Shown in pieces: positions 54,821 to 64,000 of a stretch of DNA of 64,000 nt (position 1 is its first letter; every line of letters starts with the position of its first letter). Both the position numbers and the translations under genes were made by a program. Under the pieces are notes generated by a model. The model was given only the letters and a program-made list of their open reading frames with translations, did not search any database and was not told the origin of the DNA. The stretch is taken from assembly GCF_001507545.1 (NCBI RefSeq), contig NZ_LQBP01000009.1, positions 114,399 through 178,398 of the forward strand. Reading direction: 5' to 3'. Source of the DNA: Ruegeria profundi (GTDB lineage: Bacteria; Pseudomonadota; Alphaproteobacteria; Rhodobacterales; Rhodobacteraceae).

Positions 54821-56104
54821 ATGTCGACAAGGTTCCTGACTACGACAGCCGCTGCCGCGCTGTTTGCCACCACCCTGCCCGCGATGGCAGAGGTGAGCTG
54901 CCCGATCAAGGTGGGCGTGCTGCACTCCCTCTCCGGAACGATGGCGATTTCCGAAACCACGCTCAAGGACACCATGGAAATGCTGGTCGAGCAGCAGAAC
55001 GAAAAAGGCGGTGTCATGGGCTGTGAGCTGGAGGCCGTGGTGGTCGACCCGGCGTCGGACTGGCCGCTCTTCGCTGAAAAGGCGCGTGAACTTCTGACCG
55101 TGCACGAGGTCGACGTGATCTTCGGTAACTGGACCAGCGTGAGCCGCAAATCGGTGCTGCCGGTGATCGAGGAACTCAACGGCCTGCTGTTCTACCCGGT
55201 TCAATACGAGGGCGAGGAAAGCTCAAAGAATGTGTTTTACACTGGTGCCGCTCCGAACCAGCAGGCTATCCCGGCGACGGATTACTTTCTCGAGGAACTG
55301 GGCGTTGAGAAATTCGCGCTTCTGGGCACCGACTATGTCTATCCGCGCACGACGAACAACATTCTCGAAAGCTATCTCAAGGACAAGGGCATCGCTGAAG
55401 ACGACATATTCGTGAACTACACGCCCTTCGGCCATTCCGACTGGTCCAAGATCGTCTCGGATGTCGTGGCACTTGGCGCGGACGGCAAGAAGGTCGGCGT
55501 GATTTCCACAATAAACGGCGACGCAAACGTGGGCTTTTATAAGGAGCTCGCCGCTGCGGGTATCTCGGCCGATGACATTCCCGTCGTCGCCTTCTCGGTT
55601 GGCGAAGAAGAGCTGTCGGGCCTCGACACCACAAACCTTGTCGGCCACTTGGCCGCATGGAACTACTTTCAGTCCGCCGACACCGAGGCGAACGAGGCCT
55701 GGGTCGCAGCATGGAAAGCACGCATGGGCGAAGACCGTGTAACCAATGACCCGATGGAGGCACACTACATCGGCTTCAACATGTGGGTGAACGCCGTGGA
55801 ACAGGCGGAATCGACAGACGTAGATGCGGTCCGCGTAGCCATGTACGGGCAGGAATTCCCGAACCTCACCGGTGGCACCGCTGTCATGCTCCCCAACCAT
55901 CACCTCGCGAAGCCCGTTCTGATCGGTGAAATCCAGGAAGACGGTCAGTTCGACATCATCAGCCAGACCGAGGAAGTGCCCGGAGATGCATGGACGGATT
56001 TCCTCCCAGAATCCGCGGTGCTGATCTCGGATTGGAAAGATCTCGAGTGCGGCATGTACAACACCCAGACCGAGACCTGCGTGCAAATCAAGTCCAACTA
56101 CTGA
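54821..56104 (+). CDS. urtA: Urea ABC transporter substrate-binding protein
   Basis: A 427-residue periplasmic binding protein of the urea/short-chain amide group. The signal peptide MSTRFLTTTAAAALFATTLP is followed by IKVGVLHSLSGTMAISETTL, the UrtA start. LFYPVQYEGEESSKNVFYTG, then PNQQAIPA, and AHYIGFNMWVNAVEQA are typical of UrtA/FmdD. AAGGA precedes the ATG. It captures urea for UrtBCDE and so feeds the urease encoded at 20-25 kb. Confidence 0.95.
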   Translation: MSTRFLTTTAAAALFATTLPAMAEVSCPIKVGVLHSLSGTMAISETTLKDTMEMLVEQQNEKGGVMGCELEAVVVDPASDWPLFAEKARELLTVHEVDVIFGNWTSVSRKSVLPVIEELNGLLFYPVQYEGEESSKNVFYTGAAPNQQAIPATDYFLEELGVEKFALLGTDYVYPRTTNNILESYLKDKGIAEDDIFVNYTPFGHSDWSKIVSDVVALGADGKKVGVISTINGDANVGFYKELAAAGISADDIPVVAFSVGEEELSGLDTTNLVGHLAAWNYFQSADTEANEAWVAAWKARMGEDRVTNDPMEAHYIGFNMWVNAVEQAESTDVDAVRVAMYGQEFPNLTGGTAVMLPNHHLAKPVLIGEIQEDGQFDIISQTEEVPGDAWTDFLPESAVLISDWKDLECGMYNTQTETCVQIKSNY

Positions 56105-56174
56105 TCTGAACCTGACTGCAGAACCAGATCACCGGAGGGCGTTCGCGCGCCCTCCGGCCAGCAGGAAAAATGGT

Positions 56175-58133
56175 ATGCTCAATATTCTTCGCCTTTTGAC
56201 GTTCGCGCTTGCAGTAGCTGCGCCGGCCTCCGCGCAGCAGGCCGATGCGCCGATCCAGAAGGTTCTTCAGGAACATGGGGATATCATCTCAAAGAGTTCC
56301 CGCCGCACGATCGGGCCGGCCATCGACGCGCTGGCCGACAGCGGCCTTCCGGCAGCTCGCGAGGTGTTGAATCGTTGGCAGGCCAAGCAGATGTGGCGGA
56401 ACGAGGAAACTGGGCTATACGTGTTCGCCGAGGAGGTGGACAGCGACACGCTGCGCATCTTCGACGTGGCCGACGGGATGGAAATCGGAACGGCGCCCGA
56501 CGACGACTACGATCAACTCAAACCTAATTCCGGCATTCGCGGCATGATCGGCGCCGCACTGGTGCGGTTCCAATTGACCGACCCTGATCCCGCCATGCGT
56601 CTGCAGGCGCTGGAGACCATCGCTCGTGACGCCGAGGCCGCGCATCTGCAGACATTGCGCGGCGCGATCGAAACCGAACAGGACAAGGCCATCGCGGCGG
56701 CGATGGTCCGGCTCGAGCGTCTTCTCACCATCCAGTTCGCCGAAGACGACGCTGACCGCATCAAGGCCATCGAGAGTTTCGCCGGTGATTTGGGCGTGGA
56801 TGTGCGCGCCACGCTTAATCCGCTGGTGCGTACTCGGCTGGAGACGGCCGACGCGGTGCCCGAGACCAAGGACGTCGCCCGTGTGCTCAGCCCAGCCAGC
56901 GACGCCCTGCCCCGCGAGGACGCCTATGACCTGCTGGTCTCGGCCGACCTCGCCAAGCCGCGCATAAGTCGCGAAGACAAGCGCGCCGCACTGGTGGCCA
57001 ACCTTGAAAACGGGGCGGTGGCCGGCGTGCAGGTTGCAACGTTGGATACCGAGGCCGCGCGCGACATCGCGTATGCCGTGTTGGCCCAGCAGGGAAAGGT
57101 CGAGCCCGTCGCCACCGAGGCCGAGATCGATGCGACACTGGACAAGTTCGTTTTCTTCGAACGCTACATCGCGGCCCCGCCGGCCGTGGCGCTGGCCGCG
57201 GCAAGTGCCCTCAAGAGTATCGAGAACAAGGTGGCGGTGAACCAGGGTCTTGATCTCGGGCTTGATGCGCTGTCGCTGGCCTCGATCTACTTTCTCGCGG
57301 CGATCGGGCTGGCCATTACATTTGGCGTGATGCGCGTGATCAATATGGCGCATGGCGAATTCATAATGATGGGGGCCTACACGGGTTACGTCGTCCAGCA
57401 AATCGTGCCGGACTACACCCTGTCGATCATCATCGCGCTGCCGCTTGCGTTTGCCGTGACCTTTGGCGCAGGCGTCGCGATGGAGCGACTGGTGATCCGT
57501 TGGCTTTATCATCGTCCGCTCGAGACTTTGCTGGCCACGTTCGGCATATCGATCGCTCTACAGCAGATAGCTAAAAACATCTTCGGCACGCAGGCGCGGC
57601 CGCTGACCTCTCCGGACTGGCTCGATGGGTCGCTCATCATCAACGACATCGTCTCGATCAGTTACATCCGCATCGCGATCTTCGTGCTTGCGTTACTGTT
57701 CCTTGGCCTCATCCTACTGGTGATGAACCGCACCCGGCTGGGGCTGGAGGTCAGGGCGGTGACGCAGAATCCGCGCATGGCGGCCTCTATGGGGATCAAT
57801 CCCGACCGAATCAACATGCTGACCTTCGGGTTCGGATCGGGCATCGCGGGGATCGCAGGGGTAGCAATCGGTCTATACGCCAAGGTCACCTCCGAGATGG
57901 GTTCCGACTACATAGTGCAATCCTTCATGACCGTCGTGGTGGGTGGCGTGGGCAATATCTGGGGCACCCTACTGGGCGCGACATTGGTCGGCACACTGCA
58001 AAAGGGGATCGAGTTCCTCAACCCGTCCAACACGCTGGCGGCGCAGACCTACATGATTTTGTTCATCATCCTGTTCATCCAGTTCCGACCGCGGGGCATT
58101 ATCGCCCTCAAGGGTCGCGCAGCGGAGGCCTAG
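56175..58133 (+). CDS. urtB: Urea ABC transporter permease UrtB
   Basis: A 652-residue permease. As usual for UrtB it carries a long N-terminal extension (residues 20-355) behind a signal peptide (MLNILRLLTFALAVAAPASA). A LivH-type permease with eight or more helices follows (LASIYFLAAIGLAITFGVMR, INMAHGEFIMMGAYTG, GGVGNIWGTLLGATLVGTLQ). It forms the membrane channel with UrtC. The stop is one base before the urtC start. Confidence 0.95.
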   Translation: MLNILRLLTFALAVAAPASAQQADAPIQKVLQEHGDIISKSSRRTIGPAIDALADSGLPAAREVLNRWQAKQMWRNEETGLYVFAEEVDSDTLRIFDVADGMEIGTAPDDDYDQLKPNSGIRGMIGAALVRFQLTDPDPAMRLQALETIARDAEAAHLQTLRGAIETEQDKAIAAAMVRLERLLTIQFAEDDADRIKAIESFAGDLGVDVRATLNPLVRTRLETADAVPETKDVARVLSPASDALPREDAYDLLVSADLAKPRISREDKRAALVANLENGAVAGVQVATLDTEAARDIAYAVLAQQGKVEPVATEAEIDATLDKFVFFERYIAAPPAVALAAASALKSIENKVAVNQGLDLGLDALSLASIYFLAAIGLAITFGVMRVINMAHGEFIMMGAYTGYVVQQIVPDYTLSIIIALPLAFAVTFGAGVAMERLVIRWLYHRPLETLLATFGISIALQQIAKNIFGTQARPLTSPDWLDGSLIINDIVSISYIRIAIFVLALLFLGLILLVMNRTRLGLEVRAVTQNPRMAASMGINPDRINMLTFGFGSGIAGIAGVAIGLYAKVTSEMGSDYIVQSFMTVVVGGVGNIWGTLLGATLVGTLQKGIEFLNPSNTLAAQTYMILFIILFIQFRPRGIIALKGRAAEA

Positions 58134-58134
58134 A

Positions 58135-59397
58135 ATGAGTGAGACAAGCCTCACCGGCAGCCACACTCGCACGCCGCTGGCCCTGCGCTTTCCGTCGGTG
58201 CTGATCTTCCTTGCCGTGCTGGGGCTGTTCACGCTTGGCGTGACGATCTTGTCCGAGGGCTTCGGGATCGGGGTCATTTCCACCAGCTTCGTCAAGACGC
58301 TGGGCAAGACGCTTTGCCTGTGCCTCGTGGCGCTGGCGATGGACCTTGTCTGGGGCTACTGCGGGATCCTGTCGCTGGGGCACATGGCGTTTTTCGGGCT
58401 TGGTGGCTACGCCATCGGTATGTGGCTGATGTACGAGCGCACCCGCCTGATTGTGGTCGACAGCCTCGTCGCTTCGGAGTTGCCGCCAACGGCACAGGAA
58501 ATCTCGGACGGGATCGCTACGCAGATCTTTGGCGTAGTAGGCGCATCGGAGTTTCCGCCGGTCTGGGCCTTCGCCCATTCCCTGCCCATTCAACTTGCCT
58601 TCGTGGTGCTGATCCCGGGGCTTTTCGCGCTTATCTTTGGTTGGCTGGCCTTCCGCAGTCGGGTGACGGGGGTGTACCTGTCGATCCTGACACAGGCGAT
58701 GACGCTTGCACTGTCACTGTACCTGTTCCAGAACGACAGCGGGCTGCGCGGCAATAACGGCCTATCGGGCCTGCAGAATCTGCCGAGCCTTGATGCCGTG
58801 CCGCAGGCCACGGTGTCGCTGTGGTTCTTCTGGGGGTCGGCATTCGCACTTGGGGCGGGGTACCTGCTGTGCGCCTGGATCGTTTCGGGCAAGTTCGGCT
58901 CTGTCATACGGGCCATTCGCGATGACGAGGCGCGCGTACGCTTCCTCGGCTACCCGGTCGATGCGTTTAAGCTGTTCATTTTCACACTTACCGCCGTAAT
59001 CGCTGGGATCGCGGGCGCGCTCTACTACCCGCAGGCGGGGATCATCAACCCGACCGAGATCGCGCCTATCGCCTCGATCTACCTTGCTGTCTGGGTGGCA
59101 ATCGGTGGGCGCGGCCGGCTTTATGGCGCGGTGATCGGCGCGGCCTTCGTTTCGTTGCTGTCGACATGGTTCACCGGCGGGCAGGCCCCCGACATCAACC
59201 TTGGCTTCTACACGATCCAATGGGTGAACTGGTGGACCGTGCTGCTTGGTCTGTCTTTCGTGGCCGTGACGCTGTTCGCGCCCAAGGGGCTCGGTGGGCT
59301 GGTAGACCTGATCGTGGACCGAACATCGCCCAACCGCCACGGCGCGGACCTTGGACCCGACCCTGGCGCCCTGCGCGAAAAGGAGGCCGAGAAATGA
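58135..59397 (+). CDS. urtC: Urea ABC transporter permease UrtC
   Basis: A 420-residue LivM-type permease. LCLCLVALAMDLVWGYCGIL, SLGHMAFFGLGGYAIGMWLM and IRDDEARVRFLGYPVDAFKL are the family blocks. It pairs with UrtB. Its stop overlaps the urtD start (ATGA). Helix count and length are normal for UrtC. Confidence 0.95.
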   Translation: MSETSLTGSHTRTPLALRFPSVLIFLAVLGLFTLGVTILSEGFGIGVISTSFVKTLGKTLCLCLVALAMDLVWGYCGILSLGHMAFFGLGGYAIGMWLMYERTRLIVVDSLVASELPPTAQEISDGIATQIFGVVGASEFPPVWAFAHSLPIQLAFVVLIPGLFALIFGWLAFRSRVTGVYLSILTQAMTLALSLYLFQNDSGLRGNNGLSGLQNLPSLDAVPQATVSLWFFWGSAFALGAGYLLCAWIVSGKFGSVIRAIRDDEARVRFLGYPVDAFKLFIFTLTAVIAGIAGALYYPQAGIINPTEIAPIASIYLAVWVAIGGRGRLYGAVIGAAFVSLLSTWFTGGQAPDINLGFYTIQWVNWWTVLLGLSFVAVTLFAPKGLGGLVDLIVDRTSPNRHGADLGPDPGALREKEAEK

Positions 59398-60134
59398 GCA
59401 CCCTTCTCGAAGTGTCGGGCGTTTCCGTTTCCTTTGATGGCTTCAAGGCGATCAACAACCTATCGTTCCAGATCGGCACACAGGAGTTGCGCGCGGTCAT
59501 AGGCCCCAACGGCGCGGGCAAAACGACGTTCATGGACATCATCACCGGCAAGACCCGCCCCGACGAGGGCCGGATCAGTTACGGTGAAAAGGGGCTGTCA
59601 CTGCTGTCCATGTCCGAAAGCCGCATCGCGCAGGCCGGGATCGGGCGCAAGTTTCAACGCCCCACGGTCTTCGAGGATCAGTCCGTAGCTGACAACCTGA
59701 TGATGGCGCTGAGAAAGGCGCGCGGCCCGCTCAGCGTGCTGATGTTCCGCCCTACTGCGGCAGATCACGGCAGGATCGCCGAACTGGCCGGGGAAATCGG
59801 GCTGTCGCGCAAACTGCACAGCAAATCAGGCGAGCTCAGCCACGGGCAGAAACAATGGCTGGAAATCGGGATGCTGCTGGCGCAGGAGCCGCGGCTTCTG
59901 CTGGTGGATGAACCGGCCGCGGGGATGACCCCCGCCGAGCGTGAGCACACAACCGATATCCTGCGCGAGGCCGCCCGCACCCGCGCGGTGGTCGTGGTCG
60001 AACATGACATGGAATTCGTCCGCAGGCTGGGCTGCAAGGTGACCGTGCTGCACGAAGGCTCGGTTCTGGCCGAGGGCTCGATCGACCATGTGACGCAGAA
60101 CGAAAGGGTGATCGATGTCTATCTCGGGCGATGA
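59394..60134 (+). CDS. urtD: Urea ABC transporter ATP-binding protein UrtD
   Basis: A 246-residue ABC ATPase. Walker A is GPNGAGKTT, the signature-like motif is ELSHGQKQWLEIGM (typical of UrtD rather than LSGGQ), and Walker B is LLLVDEPAAGM with the H-loop in VVVEHDMEFV. The start ATG overlaps the urtC stop; an open extension upstream lies inside urtC and is not used. It energises urea import with UrtE. Confidence 0.95.
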   Translation: MSTLLEVSGVSVSFDGFKAINNLSFQIGTQELRAVIGPNGAGKTTFMDIITGKTRPDEGRISYGEKGLSLLSMSESRIAQAGIGRKFQRPTVFEDQSVADNLMMALRKARGPLSVLMFRPTAADHGRIAELAGEIGLSRKLHSKSGELSHGQKQWLEIGMLLAQEPRLLLVDEPAAGMTPAEREHTTDILREAARTRAVVVVEHDMEFVRRLGCKVTVLHEGSVLAEGSIDHVTQNERVIDVYLGR

Positions 60135-60831
60135 GGTTCTGAAAACCGAAGGGCTGACCCTGCATTACGGGGGCAGCCAGATCCTGAACGGGATCGACAT
60201 GACGGCACGGCGCGGGGAGGTGACCTGCGTGATGGGCACCAACGGCGTGGGCAAGACCAGCCTTTTGAAGGCGATTTCCGGCACGCACCCCGTGTCCGGC
60301 GGGCAAGTCATGCTGGAGCGCAAGCCCGTGTCGAGCGCAAGCGCGCACGCGCTCGCGCGGCGCGGTGTGGCTTATGTTCCGCAGGGGCGCGATATCTTTC
60401 CGTTGCTGAGTGTGCGAGAGAATCTGGAGACAGGATTTGCCTGCCTGCCACGGGCTGAGCATCGCATTCCAAACGAGGTGTTCGACCTGTTCCCGATCCT
60501 CAAGGATTTTCTCAACCGGCGCGGCGGCGACCTGTCAGGCGGGCAGCAACAGCAACTCGCCATCGCGCGGGCGATGATCACGCGGCCGCGGCTCTTGCTG
60601 CTGGATGAGCCGACAGAAGGCATCCAGCCCAACATCATCCAGCAGATAGGACGCGTGATCGAACACCTGCGCGCGCAGGCCCAGATGGCCATCGTTCTGG
60701 TAGAGCAGTATTTCAACTTTGCCTATGACCTCGGCGACGCATTTTACGTGCTGGAACGCGGTGCGGTGCGGATGAACGGAAGAAAGGGAACGATCGACCG
60801 TGCCGAGTTGCTGTCCGGCGTGTCGGTATGA
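60115..60831 (+). CDS. urtE: Urea ABC transporter ATP-binding protein UrtE
   Basis: A 238-residue ABC ATPase. Walker A is GTNGVGKTSLLK, the signature is DLSGGQQQQLAIARA and Walker B is LLLLDEPTEGIQPNII. TEGIQPNIIQ is characteristic of UrtE. The gene overlaps urtD by 20 bases and ends the transporter operon. Downstream lies the truncated hydrolase gene on the other strand. Confidence 0.95.
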   Translation: MSISGDEVLKTEGLTLHYGGSQILNGIDMTARRGEVTCVMGTNGVGKTSLLKAISGTHPVSGGQVMLERKPVSSASAHALARRGVAYVPQGRDIFPLLSVRENLETGFACLPRAEHRIPNEVFDLFPILKDFLNRRGGDLSGGQQQQLAIARAMITRPRLLLLDEPTEGIQPNIIQQIGRVIEHLRAQAQMAIVLVEQYFNFAYDLGDAFYVLERGAVRMNGRKGTIDRAELLSGVSV

Positions 60832-60877
60832 GGTCAAGGGCCGAGGCAACCCGTGGCGTCTCAGGCCCGCTCAAGCA

Positions 60878-61362
60878 CGAAAAGCGTACATTCTCGCGGC
60901 CTTCCTCATCACTACCCGGATACCCGCCCAGAGAAGGCAAGCCGTCCGGCCCGATCGCAATGAACCCGGCTTTGGCAAGACGCCGGACGACGTCGCGGAT
61001 GTATGGATTGAGCCTGCGGTTTTCGTGAATCACCAAGATGGCTGCCGACGGACGGTCTGGATCGATTTCTAGTGGCCGGACGAGGTAAGACGAACTAGCT
61101 CCGGTTCCATTTGGGCTGCTATAGGTGATTTCGTCAGCTTGAATTACCGGATCATCTTCAGCGACTTGCTGTGCAAGAGCATAATTGGGAGCAAGTGAAC
61201 CTAGGATTGCCGCCGCGGTTGAACCGCCTACCGCCCATTTGCCAGCACGTTCCAGGAACTCACGCTAAGAAATCTGCCGTGCGCGTAATAATCATAGAGA
61301 TCCAAAAGCTCTTGATCAAAGTCTGCCGCTGTCAGACGGCGTGACGGGGTCTGATCATTCAT
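60878..61362 (-). pseudogene. Decayed Tat-exported dienelactone hydrolase gene
   Basis: From the ATG at 61360-61362 the minus strand reads MNDQTPSRRLTAADFDQELL, then YDYYAHGR. A frameshift plus stop interrupts it near 61265. The next frame continues REFLERAGKWAVGGSTAAAI, a twin-arginine-type signal whose arginines fall at the break. Then come the hydrolase blocks AAILVIHENRRLNPYIRDVV and AGFIAIGPDGLPSLGGYPGS. The match ends near 60880, so the C-terminal catalytic half (Cys/Ser, Asp, His) is missing, replaced by the end of urtE. Non-functional. Confidence 0.85.
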
Positions 61363-61567
61363 TGCGTGTTCCTCAAAAAATCCGTGACATGTCGTATAGT
61401 ATCCCTCGATAGTGGCACATAGGCGCAAGATTGACTGCGATTTTCTGAAAGCTACACTCGGGATCCAGTTGCTTTGGCATGAACCAACGGAACTGCAATT
61501 TTTTTCGACTAGTGCAACAGCAGAAGGGTTTCGCCGGCTTTTTTATTTGAGCTTGAACGAGGACACG

Positions 61568-62803
61568 ATGGCAGCTCCTTCGATCCAGAACTTTGAGATG
61601 ACCGCTGCCTTGAAGGACTTGGCCGATTGGCTGGTTCAGCAGGGCTTGGAGAATGCTCCGGTTGAAATCTGGCTTGAAGAATTCTGCAATCGACTTCTCG
61701 TCGCAGGCATTCCCATTCAGAGAGCGAACATTACTTTACGCGCTCATCATCCTGAGATTGGGACAGTTGCGTTTCGATGGCACAGAGGAGGTGGAAACGA
61801 GCGCCAAAACTTCGTCCGGCGAACAAGCGCCCCCGAAGAGTATATTCTGAGCCCAATTTATTATCTCTTGGCAAACAATGTTGAAGAGATCAGGCAAAAC
61901 CTGACTGTCGACGACCCGGAGCTCAACTTTCCGATTTTTGATGAGCTTCGCGAGCGCGGCGCCACAGACTACTTTGCTGTTAAAAGGTTCTTCCTTCGCC
62001 AAAATCACGCAGCGCCGGTGGACCCCATGCATGCTGAAGAAGGGGCTATCATCTCTTTGGCGACTGACGCGGCTGACGGCTTTACGGACCCACAATTGGA
62101 TGGTCTACGACAGTTAATACCTCCTCTTTGCCTGACCCTCAAATGCGGGGCAAACAGGTTGATGGCAGAAGATATCACTGCCGCATATCTAGGCCGAGAT
62201 GCCAGCAAGCGTGTTCTGTCCGGAGACATCACCCGCGGTTCGTCTGAAACCATTTCAGCCGTCATATGGTATTTTGATCTACAGAATTTCACCAAGCTGT
62301 CTGAAGCGTTGCCTGGTCATTCAATTATCGAGTTGCTGAACGCCTACTTTGCGGAGGTCGTTGAAATTGTTGAGCGCCATGGCGGTAACGTTCTGAAGTT
62401 TATGGGCGATGGCATGCTCGCCATTTTTGACATTAACCAGATTCCTGACGCGCATCGCGTCGCAATTGAGGCAGCCATTGAGCTACGTGCCGCATTTTTG
62501 GATCAGAACCAACGCAGAATTGCAGACGGCTTACCGACTACCGGCTTCACACTGTCCCTGCATGCAGGGGACGTTCTCTACGGCAATATTGGCGGCAGAT
62601 CACGCCTCGATTTCACAGTTGTCGGGCCGGCAGTTAACACAACGTCTCGTATTCTGGGGATGTGCAGCGCTCTTGATCAAAACATCCTGCTTTCCAGTAA
62701 AGTTGCCGGTGAACTGGTCGAAGAGGTGCCGAGTCTGGTTTCACTTGGGCAATACAGGCTGCGGGGTGTTGCTGAACGGCAAGAGCTGTTTACACTGGAT
62801 TAA
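61568..62803 (+). CDS. Class III adenylate/guanylate cyclase
   Basis: A 411-residue protein. Residues 1-220 are a sensor-like region with no recognised domain. The C-terminal cyclase domain has the metal aspartate in WYFDLQNFTKLSEALPG, the second in LKFMGDGMLAIF, and SLHAGDVLYGNIGG with VVGPAVNTTSRI. The ATG at 61568 has GAGG eight bases upstream; the open frame extends 52 codons further without support. No membrane segments are visible, so a cytoplasmic signal is likely. This is the second cyclase in the window. Confidence 0.88.
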   Translation: MAAPSIQNFEMTAALKDLADWLVQQGLENAPVEIWLEEFCNRLLVAGIPIQRANITLRAHHPEIGTVAFRWHRGGGNERQNFVRRTSAPEEYILSPIYYLLANNVEEIRQNLTVDDPELNFPIFDELRERGATDYFAVKRFFLRQNHAAPVDPMHAEEGAIISLATDAADGFTDPQLDGLRQLIPPLCLTLKCGANRLMAEDITAAYLGRDASKRVLSGDITRGSSETISAVIWYFDLQNFTKLSEALPGHSIIELLNAYFAEVVEIVERHGGNVLKFMGDGMLAIFDINQIPDAHRVAIEAAIELRAAFLDQNQRRIADGLPTTGFTLSLHAGDVLYGNIGGRSRLDFTVVGPAVNTTSRILGMCSALDQNILLSSKVAGELVEEVPSLVSLGQYRLRGVAERQELFTLD

Positions 62804-62933
62804 TCGCCAAACAACAAAAAACGACTTTCGTATCAATAAAACTGCTCTTTTTGGGATAGGTCGCAAAACCCTTTATCTGGCTTACCGGCCAAACATCTCA
62901 AAGCGTCAAGGCACTTAGTCAAGAGGACCCAAA

Positions 62934-63770
62934 ATGGCTCATCCAGCACTAAAATCTGACTCTGTTGCAGTCGTAACCGGTGGTGCGTCCGGAATTGGGT
63001 ACGCATCTGCCGCCAAGTTCGCTCAAATGGGCATGCGCATTGTCATTGTCGATTTGGACGAAGGTAAGCTGGAAGAAGCCGCGGCTGCGCTGCGTGAGGT
63101 CGGATCACCTGAAACTATGATTTCGGTTACCGACGTGTCTGATCTTGAACAAGTATTAGCGTTAGAAGCAGAAGTCGCGACCCGTTTCGGCGGTGCTGAC
63201 ATTCTTATGAACAATGCCGGCGTTGGTATTCGCTCGTCCTGCTTGGGTCCACGAGATGCGTGGGAAAAAATGCTGAATGTAAACCTTTGGGGCGCAATTA
63301 ACGGATGCCAAGCATTCTTGCCAGGAATGATTTCACGTGAACGTCCGGGCGCCGTCATAAATACAGGTTCAAAACAGGGTATTACCACTCCTCCCGGCAA
63401 TCCGGGTTACAACGTGTCAAAAGCAGCGCTAAAAGCCTTTACTGAGGCCCTTTCACACGAACTTCGCAACACCGCGGGCGCAAATTTAACGGCCCATCTG
63501 CTGGTGCCGGGGTTCGTCCATACGAACATGATCGGCGCCAAGGACAAGCCTCCTTCCGCCTGGACCGCCGAACAAACCGCAGATTTCTTTATCGACAGTG
63601 TGGATCGCGGTGATTTCTATGTGATTTGCCCAGACAACGACGTTTCGCGGGACATTGACGAAAAACGTATTTCCTGGGCGGCGGGGGACATTATCTACAA
63701 TCGCCCCGCGCTCAGCCGCTGGCATCCAGATTACGAAAAGGCGTTCGCAGATCATATGTCGCAAGATTAA
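62934..63770 (+). CDS. Short-chain dehydrogenase/reductase
   Basis: A 278-residue classical SDR. TGGASGIG (residues 15-22) binds the cofactor, an aspartate in VIVDLDEGKL suggests NAD, then NNAGVG, the serine in NTGSKQGITTP and YNVSK with the catalytic Tyr and Lys. The C-terminal 50 residues are longer than average (YNRPALSRWHPDYEKAF). It follows the cyclase by 130 bases. Substrate unknown. Confidence 0.9.
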   Translation: MAHPALKSDSVAVVTGGASGIGYASAAKFAQMGMRIVIVDLDEGKLEEAAAALREVGSPETMISVTDVSDLEQVLALEAEVATRFGGADILMNNAGVGIRSSCLGPRDAWEKMLNVNLWGAINGCQAFLPGMISRERPGAVINTGSKQGITTPPGNPGYNVSKAALKAFTEALSHELRNTAGANLTAHLLVPGFVHTNMIGAKDKPPSAWTAEQTADFFIDSVDRGDFYVICPDNDVSRDIDEKRISWAAGDIIYNRPALSRWHPDYEKAFADHMSQD

Positions 63771-64000
63771 CTCTGAAGCCTCAGAGGAGTTGTGGGTCGC
63801 ACAAAAACTTGAACCCAATTGTCTACTTTATTCATTCTTGCGATAGCTGCTTTGGGCTCGGAGCGATCATTTGCTCAATCGCGACAAATGTCCGCTCTGC
63901 GGGACAAGGACGAAACCGCTCTCGCGGTATTGGCGCTGGTGGCGTTCGCTGGGCACTGATTGGGGCACAGAGATTTTGTAGATGGGCGCGTCTGCCTGAC

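Noticed and set aside
56415..57512. A 365-codon open frame on the minus strand
   Set aside because: It is antisense to urtB, with repetitive His/Arg/Gly content typical of reversed high-GC coding sequence.
59166..59393. Upstream extension of urtD
   Set aside because: It lies entirely inside urtC in another frame; the ATG overlapping the urtC stop gives the normal UrtD N-terminus.
63771..63786. Small hairpin CTCTGA-agcc-TCAGAG after the last SDR gene
   Set aside because: A six-pair stem overlapping almost the stop codon, without a T-run, is too weak to call a terminator.

Overview
The window looks like a chromosomal segment from a marine-type alphaproteobacterium of the Rhodobacterales (Roseobacter group). 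This is inferred from gene content: a ureDA-orf-BCEFG urease operon, a HemP gene behind an iron-box-like dyad, a copA-cueR pair, a TakP-type TRAP system, FnrL-like boxes, two LysR and two TetR regulators, and a kinase/M23/aminotransferase fusion that I associate with this group and the rhizobia. No rRNA, tRNA, CRISPR array or intact prophage was seen. About 50 protein genes are supported, with at least five decayed genes.

Left part (1-18 kb). The window opens inside a QueG/RdhA-superfamily (reductive dehalogenase-like) gene, divergent from a LysR gene. A minus-strand operon follows: fused E1 alpha/beta 2-oxoacid dehydrogenase, ACP-acyltransferase-like protein and FAD amine oxidoreductase, divergent from a second LysR gene. 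Next are an acyl-CoA dehydrogenase and its TetR regulator, with three copies of a GATC-centred palindrome between tetR and a run of small genes. A CueR-type promoter then precedes copA-cueR. An HIBADH-like dehydrogenase and the 1021-residue fusion close this part.

Middle (18-38 kb). hemP and a phosphoglycolate phosphatase lead to a complete urease operon, which contains an extra small His-rich membrane protein. A TetR/AhpD/thioredoxin redox group follows. Next is a set of ion-transport and signalling genes (Na/Pi cotransporter, cation/H+ antiporter, cyclase-TPR protein, cytochrome c, a small protein) with three FNR-like boxes. Then come an SDR, an AHL-lactonase-like enzyme, an aminotransferase and azoreductase AzoR.

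Right part (38-64 kb). A six-gene operon holds a TakP-like TRAP transporter, an amidase, a tiny membrane protein, a D-2-hydroxyacid dehydrogenase and a close paralogue of the 14.3-kb HIBADH-like enzyme. It is bordered by pseudogene debris on both sides. A minus-strand operon follows: MBL hydrolase, COG0523 GTPase, sulfatase and DUF3179 protein, divergent from a membrane-anchored regulator. After an IS6-family transposase remnant come the urea ABC transporter operon urtABCDE, a dead dienelactone hydrolase, a class III cyclase and an SDR.

The strongest metabolic theme is urea: UrtABCDE imports it and UreABC with UreDEFG hydrolyses it, from two operons 30 kb apart. A remnant of a urea-carboxylase-associated protein gene lies between them. 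Other themes are amide and hydroxyacid catabolism, copper and iron homeostasis, and redox regulation. Motif positions and similarities were read by eye; no database search was run.
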